DNA from: Endomychus coccineus
Lineage: Eukaryota; Arthropoda; Insecta; Coleoptera; Endomychidae
Assembly (NCBI GenBank): GCA_958510875.1
Contig: OY294067.1
Coordinates: forward strand, 278,213,242-278,277,241
Direction of reading: 5' to 3'
Length of the DNA: 64,000 nucleotides
Each line of letters starts with the position of its first letter. The first letter of the stretch is position 1. The translations under genes and the position numbers were made by a program. Positions 1 to 15,500 of the stretch are shown here, in pieces. The notes below the pieces were generated by a model. That model saw nothing but the letters and a program-made list of their open reading frames with translations, was not told where the DNA came from and ran no database searches.

Positions 1-387
1 ATGGTTGCATGAATAAGATTTTCATTATATTTTGGAATTTCAAAATCAATAATTATCTTTGTGACGAATTTCGATTCCCCCTTTTTAATAGGTGTACCAA
101 CGTTGCCAACTCTTAATACGATTCCCCTTTCATGAAGATTTTCTGAAAGCCTGCTAAACTTGAAATTCTCATGTATAATATTTAAAATACTTCGATCCCG
201 AGGATGTTTTGCGAAATCTTATTTCTTTATAATATACTTAGTCCTTCAAATTTATGAAAATAAATGGAACTTATCGGGTACAGTTTTTCATCAAAGATAA
301 TACATTACAACGAAAATTTTAATCAAATATGAATAAAGTTACGTATGGTTTGTAAAGGAAAATTAAAGGATATCTTTTTCTTTTCAG

Positions 388-597
388 CTAGACGCAGCCG
401 CGGAAATGAAGCAGAACAATAATCTAGAAGAAGCACCAGATTTCGCTGAGACAGTAGAATTAGTATTTGCCACAGGTCCACCAAAACTCCAGAAATTCTC
501 ATTAATAATGAAAAGGCTAGTGAATGTGTTCCTCTGCGTCACTCAACTTGGATTCTGCTGTGTTTATTTCGTGTTTATATCAGAAAATGTTAAACAG
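388..597 (+). CDS. Gene 1 coding exon a (210 nt)
   Basis: Acceptor ttttcttttcag ends at 387 and donor gtactt begins at 598. Both ends are phase 0. Encodes LDAAAEMKQ to FVFISENVKQ, with the PDFAETVELVF segment and a hydrophobic helix (VNVFLCVTQLGFCCVYFVFI). Its length equals the matching gene 2 exon (29592-29801). Confidence 0.9.
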
Positions 598-3500
598 GTA
601 CTTAATTATATAGATAAATAAATTCATGTTTAGCATGATTGATGAATGTATAATGATGTAACAATAAAAAAAAAAGTCCGTGGGGCATATAAACATTTAA
701 CGGCAATTAGTGACAAGCACACAAGTTCAAGGCTAAATTCTAAAAAAAAATTCGCGTAGGTTTTCCCTTTTGTTAATTTAGTTTTATTGCCATCAGGCAA
801 TACGCATTTGAATAATAATTGCCACATAAAGTCTCCGGAATCTTTCAAGGAATGTGAGAACCATGCGATTTAAAATTAACAATTAATTATATGTTGGAAT
901 GTTTTTAAACACTGGTTTAAAAATAACAAATTGTATAAGCTATAGATGGATAAATTTGTACGAACTTTGTATGGCAAATTGCATTTTTCCAGAAGCAGAA
1001 TCGAAAGTGACCTAGTTAGTGGTGAATTAGGAAATTACTTCACTTATATCCAAAACATATTTGATAATATCATTAATCGTAAGTAGTATTTCTATCGGTT
1101 GATTAGCAAAGTGTATATCAGGTAACCACTGGCAATTCCCAACTCATGATTGGTTCTTTGTTTTATGCCATATTTAGCGACAGTGGGAAAACCAGTGGCC
1201 AATATTGGTACACGTGCATTCGGTCTAACGACTTATTGGTACTCCAGAGTAACATTAATATGAATAACCAACAGTAGGGTCTTGCCTTTAAGAGGAACAA
1301 ATTTTTTGATTATACCAGAAGTGAATATTATTTTTCGTATATTGAAGGTAATATGTGTAATATATTTCCCTTTACATTCTGGGATGTTGTGTTCAAAATT
1401 CCAACATTTCAGTATAATTATTTCATTACTCCGTAAGCCAAATATCTGTCTCTTGCTTTCTCGTCGTTACTTTCGGTTTTTAGGGGCTTTGAAGTTCACA
1501 ATATGTGACCTTGTTTTCACGCCGATTGTCTTGTATTGTGCGGGGGATGTTCGAACACTGCGACCTAAATGATTTCTTGTGTCCCCTTCTGCTGTTGCGC
1601 CCTTCAGGATATCGCAGCGGCTATAGCAGTTCCTCCAACCCTGTGGCTTTAGGAAAGTTCTTCATGTTGGATGGCTTCGCGTTAGGTAAGTCTCCTATTT
1701 AGTACGGTTTCGTGTACTTGGGTTCAAGGTAGTGCATTCTCCTCACAGAACCTCCACTGTTCTTCATCTACTAATCCAAGCTTCTTAAGGTGTCCTTCCA
1801 TCCGACAGTTCCTTGTTAGTATTTCCGTTAGTATTATCATTAGTAGTTTCCCAGAAGTATCTTCACTTGCCTCAGTCCTTGCAGATCTATCCATTGGTGG
1901 GATCTTTTGTTGTCTACTTGTTTTTCAAGTTCTTCTAGTTTTGTGCTTATCCCGTCGAAGGGTTCCCGTTCCCACAAATGGGGTTTCGGCCCTTTTTTGC
2001 TAGATCGTCTGCTTTTTCGTTACCCTCTCCCCGGTGTGTCCCGGAACCCATACGAGGCCTAGCATTTAATTTTTCTAAGTATTCCCAGACCATCTTGTAT
2101 TACTTGGAAGCTCAGCGCGTTGATAACTGCCGGTTTGTGGAAGTCTCATTCCATATTGAACTGGACACATTTTCCTATAGCGTGAATCTTCGCTTGGAAA
2201 ATGCTCGGGGATTTGCATAAGTTTTCGGAGTATATGATTTTAGGCACTCCTATTCCAGTTCCTTCTGTTGTTTTGGAGCTATCAGTGTTCCATTTGATGG
2301 ACTTTCTTCTGAGTGGGGCACTTCCCAAATTTGCTGATTTACAGGGAGGGGCCCATATTTACATTTGGTGGTTCCCTCGCCATTCTACTATATGGAGGGG
2401 TGTGAGGTTTAGGATTACTTATAAAGCAGCCGTTGGACGTGTTCTCATAACACCAGTTATTCATACAAAGGCTAGCCTTTGGATTTTCGATAGATTTATC
2501 CTTGAACTAGCCCGGGTCGCAAAGCTTCTACACACAATTAGGAATTTTGTAACTTTTGTAGTCACCCGTTTTTCGTATTTACTCTAGGACTTTTTTATGT
2601 GGTATTATTCCCAGATATTTGACTTTCACTCAATAACGCTCCCATCCAGTTCGATGGTTCGGAGGTAAGGATTCCTTTTCCTTGTAAAGACAACTAAAGC
2701 GGTTTTGGTGTCGTTGACGTTATGTCCCATCGATTGGCACCATTCTTTAGTATATTCAAAGGCTCTTTGAACTATATCGGTTTGCTTAACTCTGACAGAA
2801 TACCTATGCCGAGGTCGGTCAGATCGCAGAGGAGTCGGTCTACAATTAAGCTCCTCCACTCCTCCTTGTGGGCATCCTCTAGTTGTGCAGATGGTAATAG
2901 ATTCTTGCCCTCTGTTATTCTGGTAGAGAGCAGTTGCGACAACCACCTAGTTATAGAACTATCTACTCTCTGTCTTCTAGTGCTCTTTTGACTGCTTCAT
3001 GTGATGTATTGTAAAAGCCACTTCCATATCTAGAAAGGCACAACTTATAGTTTCTTTACACCCCAGGGCATCCTGAATTTCATCTGCCAGCTGCACCAAT
3101 GCGGTCTCCGTAGATTTGCCCATTTGGTAAGCATGCTGTGGGTGCAGGAGCACACGTTTCAAGATTTCTGGTCTGATATAATTATCAGTTGCTCACTCTA
3201 CCGTTTTTAGGACGAACGATGTGAGACTGGGTCGAAGGGATTTGGGGTGTGTCGTGTCCCGTATTCCCGTTTTAGGAATGAATGTGACCTTGGCCCTTCT
3301 GCATACCTCGGATATGTATCCTGGTTCCAAACTACTTCGACTGATGTTTACTATATGTGGTAGAATTTCCCCGTGCACTCGCTGAAGAATGGCTGTGAAG
3401 ATTCCATCAACTCTTGTGGATTTGAACGGTTATAAGATGTTCATTGCCCATCTTATTCTACTACTGCTACATATGTGTCTGGCTATCGTTGTGGCTTCTC

Positions 3501-6500
3501 TGGTAGGTCTGTTATACTGTTCTGGCATTTTCCCTGTAGTACTAAGTTCCCTCACAGGAAAGTGAGTGTCTAGTCCAGCTGAGCTCTTTCCTTCTCACTT
3601 TCTGCATAGCTACCATCTGGTTTCTTCAGTGTCATTGTTGTATTGACTCTTTTTTTTTGCCATGACTTTATGCAGTCTCCGCATCAGGTGTAGTTTCTGA
3701 AGCTGTTTCTCTCAACCTTCCTTATTTCTTTATTGTAGATGGTGAGTTTCTCGGTATAGCTCTGCCACTTACACTTGGCTCTATTAAAGACTTATCGTGT
3801 TTCGGATCTTAGTTTTTCCATATCACTATTCCATCAAGGAACGTCCCTACAATTTTTGTTTCGTTGTATGGGGCACCTCGATTCGTACGCACCATTTATT
3901 TTTTCGAGATCGTTTTCCAGTTCTGGGTGGTGTCTAGCCCTCCGATTCTGGATACGTGATAAATTTGCTTTCAGATTGGTGCCATATTTGTCCCAGTCTG
4001 TTTTCCTAGGATTCCTTCTGAGGACTGGCTCAGGAGGATTAGTATCTAACCTAAACAGAATTATTCTGTGGTCTGATAGAGAAGGTTCACACGATACTCT
4101 CCAGTTTATCACTAGATCTTTCAGGGTCGGTGTACTTACTGTGATACATAAAACTTCTTCCCTTGCCCTTGTTGCAAACGTGGGAGTATTTCCCACGTTA
4201 TATACAATGAGGTTCTTTTCAAAACTAAAATCTAAAAATTGCTCACCTCTCTGGTTAGTGTCCGTGTTGCACCAAATCATGTTGTGGGCATTGGCGTCAC
4301 ATCCTAGAAGTAGTGGCAGATTGTTCCTCTGGCAGTACTCTACTAATATATGCAGTACAGGTCCGTCTCCTACCATATAGCAGGAAACTATTATAAGTTC
4401 CTGTAGCTTCTTCCTGAATTCGAGGTGGGTTCGAATTTGTACGAGGTTTCTCGTCATGAATTCTGAAAGACAAACGTAATAAATTTTTTTATTACCATGA
4501 TACATGTTCTGAGTGTGATATCACTAGAGTGATATATTACTTTGGAATCTCGACAGATGAGGCCTCTTATTTTACGACAATACATTTGCTTACAGAATAT
4601 TGTAAACATAATGTGTTATTTAGTTTGCATCAGAATCATGCAACTATTGCCCCATCACATGCTTCTATGTTCCATTGTTATATTGCTATGTACTATCTGT
4701 GTTCAAAACAATTTTTGTTTGAAGTATAATAGTAGTTTAACATCGGTATTTCTAACGCTCACTAGTGAATGTATTATCAAAGTTTGATAAGTGTTATCTC
4801 GTTTTCAATTTTCAAAACCTTTCATCAGTGATATTCAGTGGCGGCTCGTGAACTTTTTGAGAGAGGAGGCTGGACATAAAACGTTTTTGTAAAAATATAC
4901 TCTATTCAGCCAATTAATTTAACCTTTGCGCAGCGACCGTACCAGCTACTTCAGTGACAAAATTAATTGTTGCCCAGCAAGAACCAACGTGGAGGTATAG
5001 AGTTTCTCTTGCCCACAAATTTTTTTTCGTTCGTTTTTTGCTTTTTATTTTTTTTGGATTTTTAATTTTCTTTCTTTTTTTTTGAAATTTTTCATATTTT
5101 GTTTTTTTTTATTAATTTTATCAACTTTTTATATATTAACGAAATTCTACGGTCTTTAATTTGCGAAAAATGATCAATAATATTATCATAAAATGTATCA
5201 TTATGTTTTAAGTGTTTTACTAAATCTTTTTCAATAGATATTAAACTAACATTGTATAAACGATTTTGGCCTATTGTATTTCGCATGTATGTTTTAATTC
5301 GTTTGAGAGTAGAAAATGTTCTCTCCACCGATGCCGACGTGACAGGAATGGTGACTGTCAAACAAAATAGTTTATAAAACTGAGGTAAGACTTGTTGCAA
5401 ATCATTATCTATCATATATTTTATCATATCGGCGTGACTGTTGTACTGGCCTAAAATATCTTTATCCCAGTATACAACGCATAATTCATTGTGCAGCGCT
5501 ATTTTATCAAAAAAATTATATTTTAGAACTAAGTTATGTGAAAGTGTATTGAGAAACTCTTTTGAAAAAGATTCGAAAAATCTTCTATTCGCCAAATCGA
5601 AAAACTTCAATTCATGTAAATCGGAAAATCGAATCTCAATATTTGACCTTTAATAGTATCTACATTTTCATAAAAAAGTTGTTTATAATGTAGTTTCTTG
5701 TCTACCAAATTATATGTTTTCCTCCTTTTCGCGGGAGGAGCCTCATCAGTTGAAAAATTTTGAAATAAAATATTAAAATGAAATTCTGTATAACGGAAAC
5801 TTGAAATTTTATCAATGAGATGTTTTAAACGATCTCTTGAATGAATTATATTAGTGAATTTATGTTGTAAAATTTGAAAAATAAGATCAGTTTGTTCAAA
5901 TATTAATTTAAAACTATCAAGAAAAAACAAAAATTCTTCATTTTCTAAATAAGATTTTAAACCAACAGCAGCATTTAATGAAACCTGATCTGTTGAAAAG
6001 TCATCACTGTTTAATATAAAATCAAATGTTTCAATTAATTTGTCTTTATTTTATGGATGGTAAACTGAACATTGCACGTGATGTAAAATTCCATCGAGTT
6101 CGAACATTACAGGGAATTCTGTTTCCTACTATGTTATTTAAAACTTACGTTCGTTTGTTTGAAGACCGTTTAAATGTCCCGCCATTACAGATGCCGTCGT
6201 AAGTCTGATTAATTAGCAAAGTCGAATCGTTGAAACGTTTCCATTAAAAAATTTAATAAATTGACCGCTGTTCTTCCCGAACTAACATCGTAGAACCCTA
6301 AAAATCTTTCCACTAGTTGTCCATTTCTACAATTAATAATTTACCGAACAGACGAATTCTAATCCAACCTTATTTCGCGTGGTGTCACTCAACCATTATA
6401 CCCTTATAAAACAAAACAAGCACTGACGCAACACGCATGTGTCGTATTCCGTACCACACCGACTGTACTGAACTTAAAGGCGGGCGGCAGGCTAGCCTCC

Positions 6501-9500
6501 AGACTGTGTTGCCATTTTCGCTGTTTCACGCTATTTGGCGATTGACTGGTCGGAAAAACGGCAACTGTGTTGAACAACACATGCTCAGCGTTTGAGATAT
6601 ATAGAGAGTCTAGCCTCAGGGCACTGTTGCCAGATTAAAAATAACTACTGAGAACGGGGAATTAATTGTAAAATTTAAAAAATTATTAGAGAAACAGGAA
6701 ATAAAATGAAGAATGATCAACAAGATAAATTTGTGAGGAGGCTGAGCCTCCTTAGCCTCCTTCGAGGAGCCGCCACTGTTGATATTATGGATAATACATA
6801 AAGTCAAAGATAACTGAATCAAATACTTTCGAAATGTATTTCTTCATTCCAATTATATTGTGAATTGAATTGAAATCAATTTTTTTCTATCATTACCTTG
6901 AGAATGGCATATCATCAACGGAATCTTAATTGTCTCGAGAAATTTATGAAATAAATTATTACTATACTCGTACTTGGTTTGACGTCAAGCACGAATGCTT
7001 ATTTTAATGTAATAACTCTTGACATAATGATATATATTTTATCTGAATATTTTTGCATTATTTACAGAATTTATCGGCTTTGATAGCAGGAAGATGATAA
7101 TATATTCAACAACCTACGATTTGTTCTAAGATACATACGATTTCAAATTGATAATAAAATTGAATAGTTTTATAAAAATAAACAATCGTCCTTATCCGCT
7201 AAAAATACTGTTAAAGTACTGAGGACCTTTCGGTTTTTTGTTTATTCATTTCAATTCCTTCTAAATTACCTCGATATTGGTCCTTACTGTGTTTCACGAG
7301 TGATACACTTTCTTGAGAAATGGTCTGACCTGTATTTAAAATATGTTCTGCTAATTCTTATTTTTCGCCATTTCTCTCTACATGGGTAAAATAATAGCTC
7401 TTTTTGCTTAATTGATGCGTTCTATATTCAATCTTGATAACAACTTATCTTAACTCTTTTTCTAAATATGGTTAGAGAAAGAAGGACTTGTTTTACTATT
7501 AAGTCTAACTAACAGATCTAAAATGTTCCTCATTTCTAGTTCCTATATTGTAGTCCAGTTAAATATGTCAAATTTAAAAGAAATGTTTCCCATCAGCACA
7601 ATTTTCATGCAAATTTTGGTTTTTGAATCTAGAAGAATAATTTTAACCTAATATGCGCAAGTCATGCACATTGATACATTTGTGGTATAGTATATATATT
7701 CTATCAAAAATGGGCAATTTCTAGAATGTACATATTTTCAAGAAAGTTTTTTTTAGTGTATTTCTCACAAAATTGCAGATGACAAAATTCTTTGATATTC
7801 TCAGCAGTTTTCCCATAACAGAAAAACGTATAAATGTATATATTTCTTTTTTTTTACCTTAATACCAGGTCGGGGCTGATGCGCGTTCCGACGACATCGC
7901 AGTAATCGCGCCAAAATAACTTAATCAATTTACCGAAGCTCCGGTCGGAAAGTAGCCAGTGGCGGCTCCTCGAAGGAGGCTAAGGAGGCTCAGCCTCCTC
8001 ACCAATTTATCTTAATGATCATTCTCCATTTTATTTCCTGTTTCTCTGATAATTTTTAAAATTTTACAATTAATTCCCCTTTCTCAGTAGTTATTTTTAA
8101 TCTGGCAACAGTGCCCTGAGGCTAGACTCTCTATATATATCTCAAACGCTGAGCATGTGTTGTTCAACGCAGTTGCCGTTTTTCCGACCAGTCCGAACGC
8201 CAACTGGGTAAATCAGCGAAAATGGCAACACCCTCTGGAGGCTAGCCTGCGGCAGCCGCTAGCAATCTATGAAATACGAGACGTGCGTTCTGCCGACTGC
8301 AGAGTAGGTCAGTCAGTGCTTGTTTATGTGTTGTCACGCCACGCGAAGTAAGGTTAGATTGTTGTAAATTTAAAATGAGTGTTAGTGAGTTAGTTGATGC
8401 CTTTTAGAAAATCCATTTAGTGAATTAACATATGATAAAAGTGTTTCTTTTAAATAAACGGCCTTTACCGGATTTGAAAGGATTAGTAATGTCAGGTAAC
8501 TATCAAAATCGATCATTGTTAATACTAATAGTAGTATTGACAAGACGAAGTTTTGAAAAAAATCATTGATTTCCCTGTAATGCTCCAACTCGATGGAATT
8601 TTACATCACGTGCAGTATTTACCATCCATAAAAATAAAGACAAATTAATTGAAACATTTGATTTTGTATTAAACAGTGATGACTTTTCAACAGATCAGGT
8701 TTCATTAAATGCTGCTGTTGGTTTAAAATCTTATTTAGAAAATGAAGAATTTTTGTTTTTTCTTGATAATTTTAAATTAATATTTGAACAAACTGATCTT
8801 ATTTTTAAAATTTAACAACATAAATTCACTGATATAATTTATTCAAGAGATCGTTTGAAACATCTCATTGGAAAAATTTCAAGTTTCCGTAATACAGAAT
8901 TTCATTTTAATATTTTATTTGAACATTTTTCAACTCATGAGGCTCCTCCCGCGAAAAGGAGGAAAACATTTAATTTGGTAGACAAGAAACTACATTATAA
9001 ACAACTTTTTTATGAAATTTTAGATACTATTAAAGGTCAAATTGAGATTCGATTTTCCGATTTACATGAATTGAAGTGTTCTGACTTGACGAATAGAAGA
9101 TTTTTCGAATCTTTTTCAAAAGAGTTCCCCAATACACTTTAATTTAGTTCTAAAATATAAATTTTTTGATAAAATAGCACGGCACAATGAATTATGCGTT
9201 ATATACTCGGATGAAGATATTTTAGGCCAGTATGAGTCACGCCGATAGTTTTACCTCAGTTTTATAAACTACTTTGTTTGACAGTCACCATTTCTGTCCC
9301 GTCGGCATCGGTGGAGACATCATTTTCTACTCCCAAACGAATTAAAACTTACATGCCAAATACAATGGGCCAAAATCGTTTATACAATGTTAGTTTAATA
9401 TCTATTGAAAAAGATTTAGTAAAACACTTAAAACAAAATGATACATATTTTGATAATATTATTGATCATTTTTCGCAAACTAAATACCGTAGAATTCAGT

Positions 9501-12500
9501 AAATATATAAAAAAAGTTAATAAAATTAATTAAAAAAAAACAAAATATGAAAAATTCCAATCCAATATCTTCTGCATCCGGTCTATCAAGATCTGCGACT
9601 AATTCTTACAGGCCCAAATGATCTTTAAGTTCGAACGCAGCGAAGACCGAATTCCGCCCAAAACACCTATAATCAGAACCACTAATACGACCTTGTGGCC
9701 TGGGTATAGCGTGCGGAGCTCGAACGGCAGATCTTGATTTTTGCTCCTCTTTCAAAACTACCTTCCTCTCTGCCGGACCAGAGAATTTGATGACATGCAT
9801 AGGCTTTGTCTGTTTATCGAGGAGGACAACGTCAGGCCTATTTTCTTGTACAAACTTGACGGAAGGAAACGGGTAATTCCAGTAGATCTGGCGTTCGCGA
9901 TAACGGACTCAATATCTCCTTGCATGTAAGGTAGCACATACCCTTAGTCTATTCCATACGAGTACTTTAGATGGTAGGGCCGCATCATAGGAATGGGTGT
10001 AAGTCGAGGCCGCTTTTGCCGGCCATGCAGACAGCAGGTAGAAAAGCGTCTCAGGCGTCTTTCAACAGACCCTGCAGCTGACATCAGGAACGTTGCAGCG
10101 GTAGACGCCATCTTGGCAAGCTGCGGTAAATCCTTCGGTCTCGGATGTAAGACTGGCTGACCTTAGGTAGCCGAAGGTCAGCCTGGATGACAAGCCGAGC
10201 GTGTCGATGTTTCTGTAGAAAACACCGTGTATCGGCTTGTCAACATGTCGCCTGAGCATAAGATCTTGCTCCGCGGCATTTATCTGGGCTTTCAGGCGAG
10301 AAGATTGAAACTCGAGGTCGACTTCTAGTTGGCCTTCTTGACTGATATTCGAGGCCAAATTCTGCCGCAGCTTTTTGTGCTGACCTAACGATAAATGCCC
10401 CCACTTCCGGGAAAAACTTGCATAGTGTTCCATAGGTCCTTTAGACGTACCATTTTATAGATTTTCTTGAATTCTCATTACGAATATGACATGTTAACGT
10501 AATTAGATTTTGATATTTTTCAAAAAAATTATTGAAATTCTTCTTTTTTGCTTTATATCATTCGAAAATATTCCGAGATGTATGTATTATATATATGCTA
10601 CTTTAGTATATATATTAGATTTTAACAAATTTTTTGGAAATTATCAAAATTCATCTTAACACGTAAAACTCGTGATGAGAGTCCATAAAAGCCTATAAAA
10701 TGATACATCTGATATGAGTGGGAGCCACGATTTTCCAGAAAATTTAATTATGAACAACTTTTACCTAGAAGATTTTTCATGAAAATGCATACTTTCCAAG
10801 ATGGTCACTCCAATTTTCCTTCGTCTTCTTACCAAACTTGGGCAGGTTGTGTAGGACAATGCGGTAGAAAATTTGTGCACATAAGCCCCTAGTACCAAAT
10901 GAGCCGTTCCCGCCCTGTAGGAAGTTTCATGCAAAAACGTAATGTTATCTTGTTGACACAAAAAAACTTCGATATTTAACCAATTTTTATTCAAAATGAA
11001 GCAAAAATGACAATTTATAAAAATGGTTCGAAATGGCGAACTCCAAAGTTACATAAATTTGTCCGCTAAAAGTGAATTGAAACAGAAATCATGTTTATTT
11101 CTTCTGATTAGTGTTTACCAACTGCATGTCCTACATACGATGTTGGTAAGAATTGATGTTATTCATGATCCCAGCTAATTTGAGTGTTTCACATTTGTTT
11201 TGTTTGCGTTGAAACATTGCTTCTAAACTGTTGAAATGGACCAATTTATGTTTGAAGAGTGTGCATCCTTGCCGAAAAACGTTTGGGTCAATCCATCAGT
11301 CGGTTCAGAAACAGGCACCTTTAAACGATCTGGAGCAGCGGACAGCCACTAACAGTGGCCTTTGAGGAAGAAATTTTGCATCGAATTGAAGAACAAACTA
11401 CCACCAACACGCGTCCAATAGCGCATCAAATGGATACTGCCCATTCAATACTTCAAGAGCAGTTATTGCACACTTACCGCATACAATAAGTGCAAGCACT
11501 GGGTCCGCAGGTGGAATTTTGTCAATGGTTTTCGCAACATATTGCAGAACAACCAGATTTCGGTGCACTAATTTTATGGGACGATCAAATTCCTCATGCC
11601 ACATGGATTAGAGCAAATCAGAAACAATTTGCTTCCACCTCAGGTAATTTTGTTTTGCAAGGCGTACTCCTGAGGTATGGAAATTTCGAACGTTGCAATG
11701 GAGATAGAGGATATAATGTGGTTCCAACATGACTGTACCCCCATGTGCACAATCACCTAAGCCAACAATTTCCTGGGCAATGGATCGGAAGAGGAGGACC
11801 GATCCATTGGCCAGCGCGAAATCCCGATTCAACCTCCTCTGGGGTTTCATCAAGTTTCGTGCAGCAAGATCCACACATGTTTCTCCGGGTGCGCGATTCC
11901 ATGATTCGACGGACAAATTTATGTAACCAGGTTGGGGGTTGCCATTTTTATTTTTAATAAAAATTACTTAAATATCTACTTGATCTTCAATGCAACAGTT
12001 ATCACACTCGGGACATTTTAATTTGAAAACGGTTTATTGAACTTATTGATTTTATCTCTAGCATTTTGTGTTTTATTCTATCAATAGATAAATTATCATG
12101 AAATAACGGCTTCCACCATCGCTCGATTGATGTATTTTACTTCTTCAAAATGGTATATCATAAAGTTACGGATAACTCAAATCAACTTTTATTGCTCAAC
12201 AATTACCAATGTTCCCTAACGTGACGGTGTATTTCCAGGTTCTGGATAGTTATGGTTATAAGTTGGACGTCCATTTCCATATGGCAATTGTTCTACTACC
12301 AATATTGCTGACAGCTTTAGTGAGAAATTTGAAATACCTTGCACCATTTTCAACAGTAGCGAATGTATTTATGTTGATTGGGTTGGTGATAACTGTTTAC
12401 TATTCAGTTCAAGATCTTCCTGAGATCACAGAAAGGAAGTACGTGGCGAACTACCAACAGTTGCCGCTATTTTTCGGTACGGCCGTGTTTGCTTTCGAAG

Positions 12501-15500
12501 GAATTGGTTTGGTGAGTAATGCATTTTTTTTCGGTTTTTCTGATTGATTTTGACTAATTTTGATACACACTATAGTATGTATATTTGTAAAACACGATCA
12601 TGGCATCATGAACTGCCGATTAGCAGTGTCACTTCAATAAACATCAAGAAACAGTAGAATTATTTCAACTTGTTGATACTCGTGATGTTGCCCGTCTGAC
12701 GCTTTGATTCAATCGATCAATCAATTAAACGGGGGCGGACAAGTTCGGGGCACTAAAATTGTGTATGGACTGACATCTCTTATAGCTTCAAGCAGCCTAT
12801 GTGTGCTACCGAGGTGTTGTAGCCCAAGAGAAACCAATGAAGGACATTCTGTTAGGATGTGAGACGCAGTTTTATCCGCCTCTCCACATCTACTACAAGC
12901 TGGGTCTTCAACAATGCTCATTGTGTAGATGTTTATTCAGATGACAGGGTCCTGTGAGAAGTCCTGTCACCAGTTTTAGGCCTCTCCTGCTCATAGAGAG
13001 TAGGGTTACAGAGAGCTTAGGCGTGAACCCTCTAATGTGGAGCTTCGCTTGTCTCATGCCGGGAGCACTACGCCAGACCGAGAGCCACTGTCTATCCAGT
13101 AGCTCCTTGAGGGCGAGGAGCCCGGTGGCCAATGAAATTCCGATCGTTGAATCGGGGTCAGGGGCACACAAGGAAACCCGATTCAGTTCATCGGCCACTT
13201 CGTTTCCCTTAACGCCAGAGTGGGCAGGTACCCACACTAGCTGGAGTTTGTTCCTTCTGACTAATTCAGCCAGTTTCCCTGCACAAGAAAAGTCTAGAAA
13301 TCACTCTGTGAACGCAAACTGCGCCCAGGGCCGCTCGGTTGTCAGTACAGATGTAAATTCGCCTACCTCGGTAGTTTAATCTGAGGTTTTCCAGGGCACA
13401 GGTTCGTATTGCACAGACCCCAGCCTAAAAAACGGTTGCGTGGGCACTTAGGGGAACTGAAATCTTTCTTCTGGATGCACTCGAGTAGACTCCGGCTCCG
13501 CTAGACTCGCCAATCCTAGACCCGTCCGTGAACCATACGACCGGCCCAAAGTCTTTATCCTCCCAGTCCGTCCTCTGTGTTATGAAGATGTCTGGTGTTG
13601 GAAACTGTAACAGCAGGCGCTATCGCATCCTGCGTCAGTCGGAGGATCGGGCAGTTCTCGGCTGCCCAAGATTTTGCCATGACTGCGAGGCAGAGCCGCA
13701 CCCACCCACTGGCCCAAACTAGCCAGTCAATACGTCCTACCCGCAGTCACTGTTTTGATATGGAGCTGTAGAGGGACGATCCCCACCAGAACCTCCAGAG
13801 CCCTGGTAGGGGCAGTCCTCATAGTCCCCGTTATCCCCACGCAGGCAAACCGTTTGTATCGCCAAACGCTTTGATTTGATTCATGGTTAAGACAAAAGAT
13901 TTCATGTGAAAACGTATCCCAGGTTTTATAATCGAATCAGATATTCTTATCAGAGATTCGGCTTGGTGAATCGTGTCACGCTAGTGATGCCGTCGAAACG
14001 AGACAAACTTAGGGTCTGGTAATGTTCGGCTCTCGAACATATGCTACAGCTATTGGATTATATCTAGAAGAGAGCTATTCGTCTGACTGATGATGTCACA
14101 CTTCATTAAACTCTCTAGAACGGTGGGTCATCCCTCCCTTTTCTCTAGACGAGCTCAAACTCGTCACTTCTTCATTGACAAACTCGAGACCTGCCGAACT
14201 TCATGCTACAAGACTTCATTTTTCTATCGAACGGCGAAGTTTTGGAACTCTTTGCCTAGTGCGATCTCTCCCTATGCCTATAACCTCCAAACTTTCAAGA
14301 AAAATTTGAATGCCTGTCTCCTCTTCCCACCGCTGGCTTACACGATGTTCTTCGAACATTATAGGTCTTCCTTCGTGTAGTCTGTAGTCAAAGAATAGAA
14401 AAAAAATTGTTTGAAGAAGCTCTTTCTCTCTCTCCCTCTTGGCAGGATTATATGCTCAATATTTTTGATAAACAACCAAAAAAATCATGTCTAGATAAAA
14501 TGACGAGAGAAAATCATCACTGCCTTTTGGACTTTAATAATTGTTTGTTTTTTGCAGGTATTACCCTTACAAAACGAAATGAAAAAACCGCACAAATTCA
14601 AACGACCACTTGGTGTACTGAACGCTGGAATGTTCATTGTGGTTGTTCTGTATATGCTTATAGGTTTTCTTGCTTACTTGAAATATGGTGAAGACATTCA
14701 AGGGAGCGTTACACTCAATTTACCTGAAGACGAAGTGTGAGTTTACATATTGACTATTGGGTATTGATGGATACAAAATGTATGAATGTTTCCAATCCAT
14801 CCATGTTTGTTTACCAGGATGTTTTACTTCGAAGCTGCCAAAATAAATCATAGATAATTTTAATTCTAGAATGAATATTGAGATTGACCGTTTCGTTTGC
14901 AGTGCATCGTCTATGCAATATTTCATAGTTTAAAGCCTCCTTTTTAGCGAACAACCATATTTTCTGGAATTTTTATTTGAAATAAGAGCATATTAGAACA
15001 TAATCATAATGTCACCTTTAATCCCGATATTTTACATCTTCAAGCGGAAGAACATGAATGCAATAGTGTAGAATCCATAGAAAGGATACCGCTCACTTTA
15101 GTAGGGAAAGTGGCCCCCTGTCGAATTGGCTGAATTTTTGATATGTTATAGTCCAAGTCATTCCGAACAAAAAGTTCAATGGGCAAAACTTTTTCTATTG
15201 GCGCTAGAGGCCAATGAAAACTTTCATTTGTTCTTCATTGTTAAACAACACAAACGTTATCCTGGATAATAATCACTTTTCTGAATAATCAAGATCTAAA
15301 CAGTCATTACTATGACATACTGTTAAAAGTATTTTTCTTTGGTGTTGTTACATTTGGTCAATTATACAGTGTGTTCCAGCTACTTACAATTTTTAAAATG
15401 CAATAATTCGAAAATGGTAACAAATCGTCTTAGGGATCTACATTAAAAAAATGTCCATGAATCCTATTCTACACCGTATTCTACATCACATAGTCGAAAA

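Noticed and set aside
3775..4380. 201-codon plus-strand open frame
   Set aside because: Exactly opposite the R1-like endonuclease on the minus strand; its residues resemble no protein and it has no splice or start context.
12954..13379. 141-codon plus-strand open frame
   Set aside because: Shadow of the R1-like RNase H region on the minus strand.
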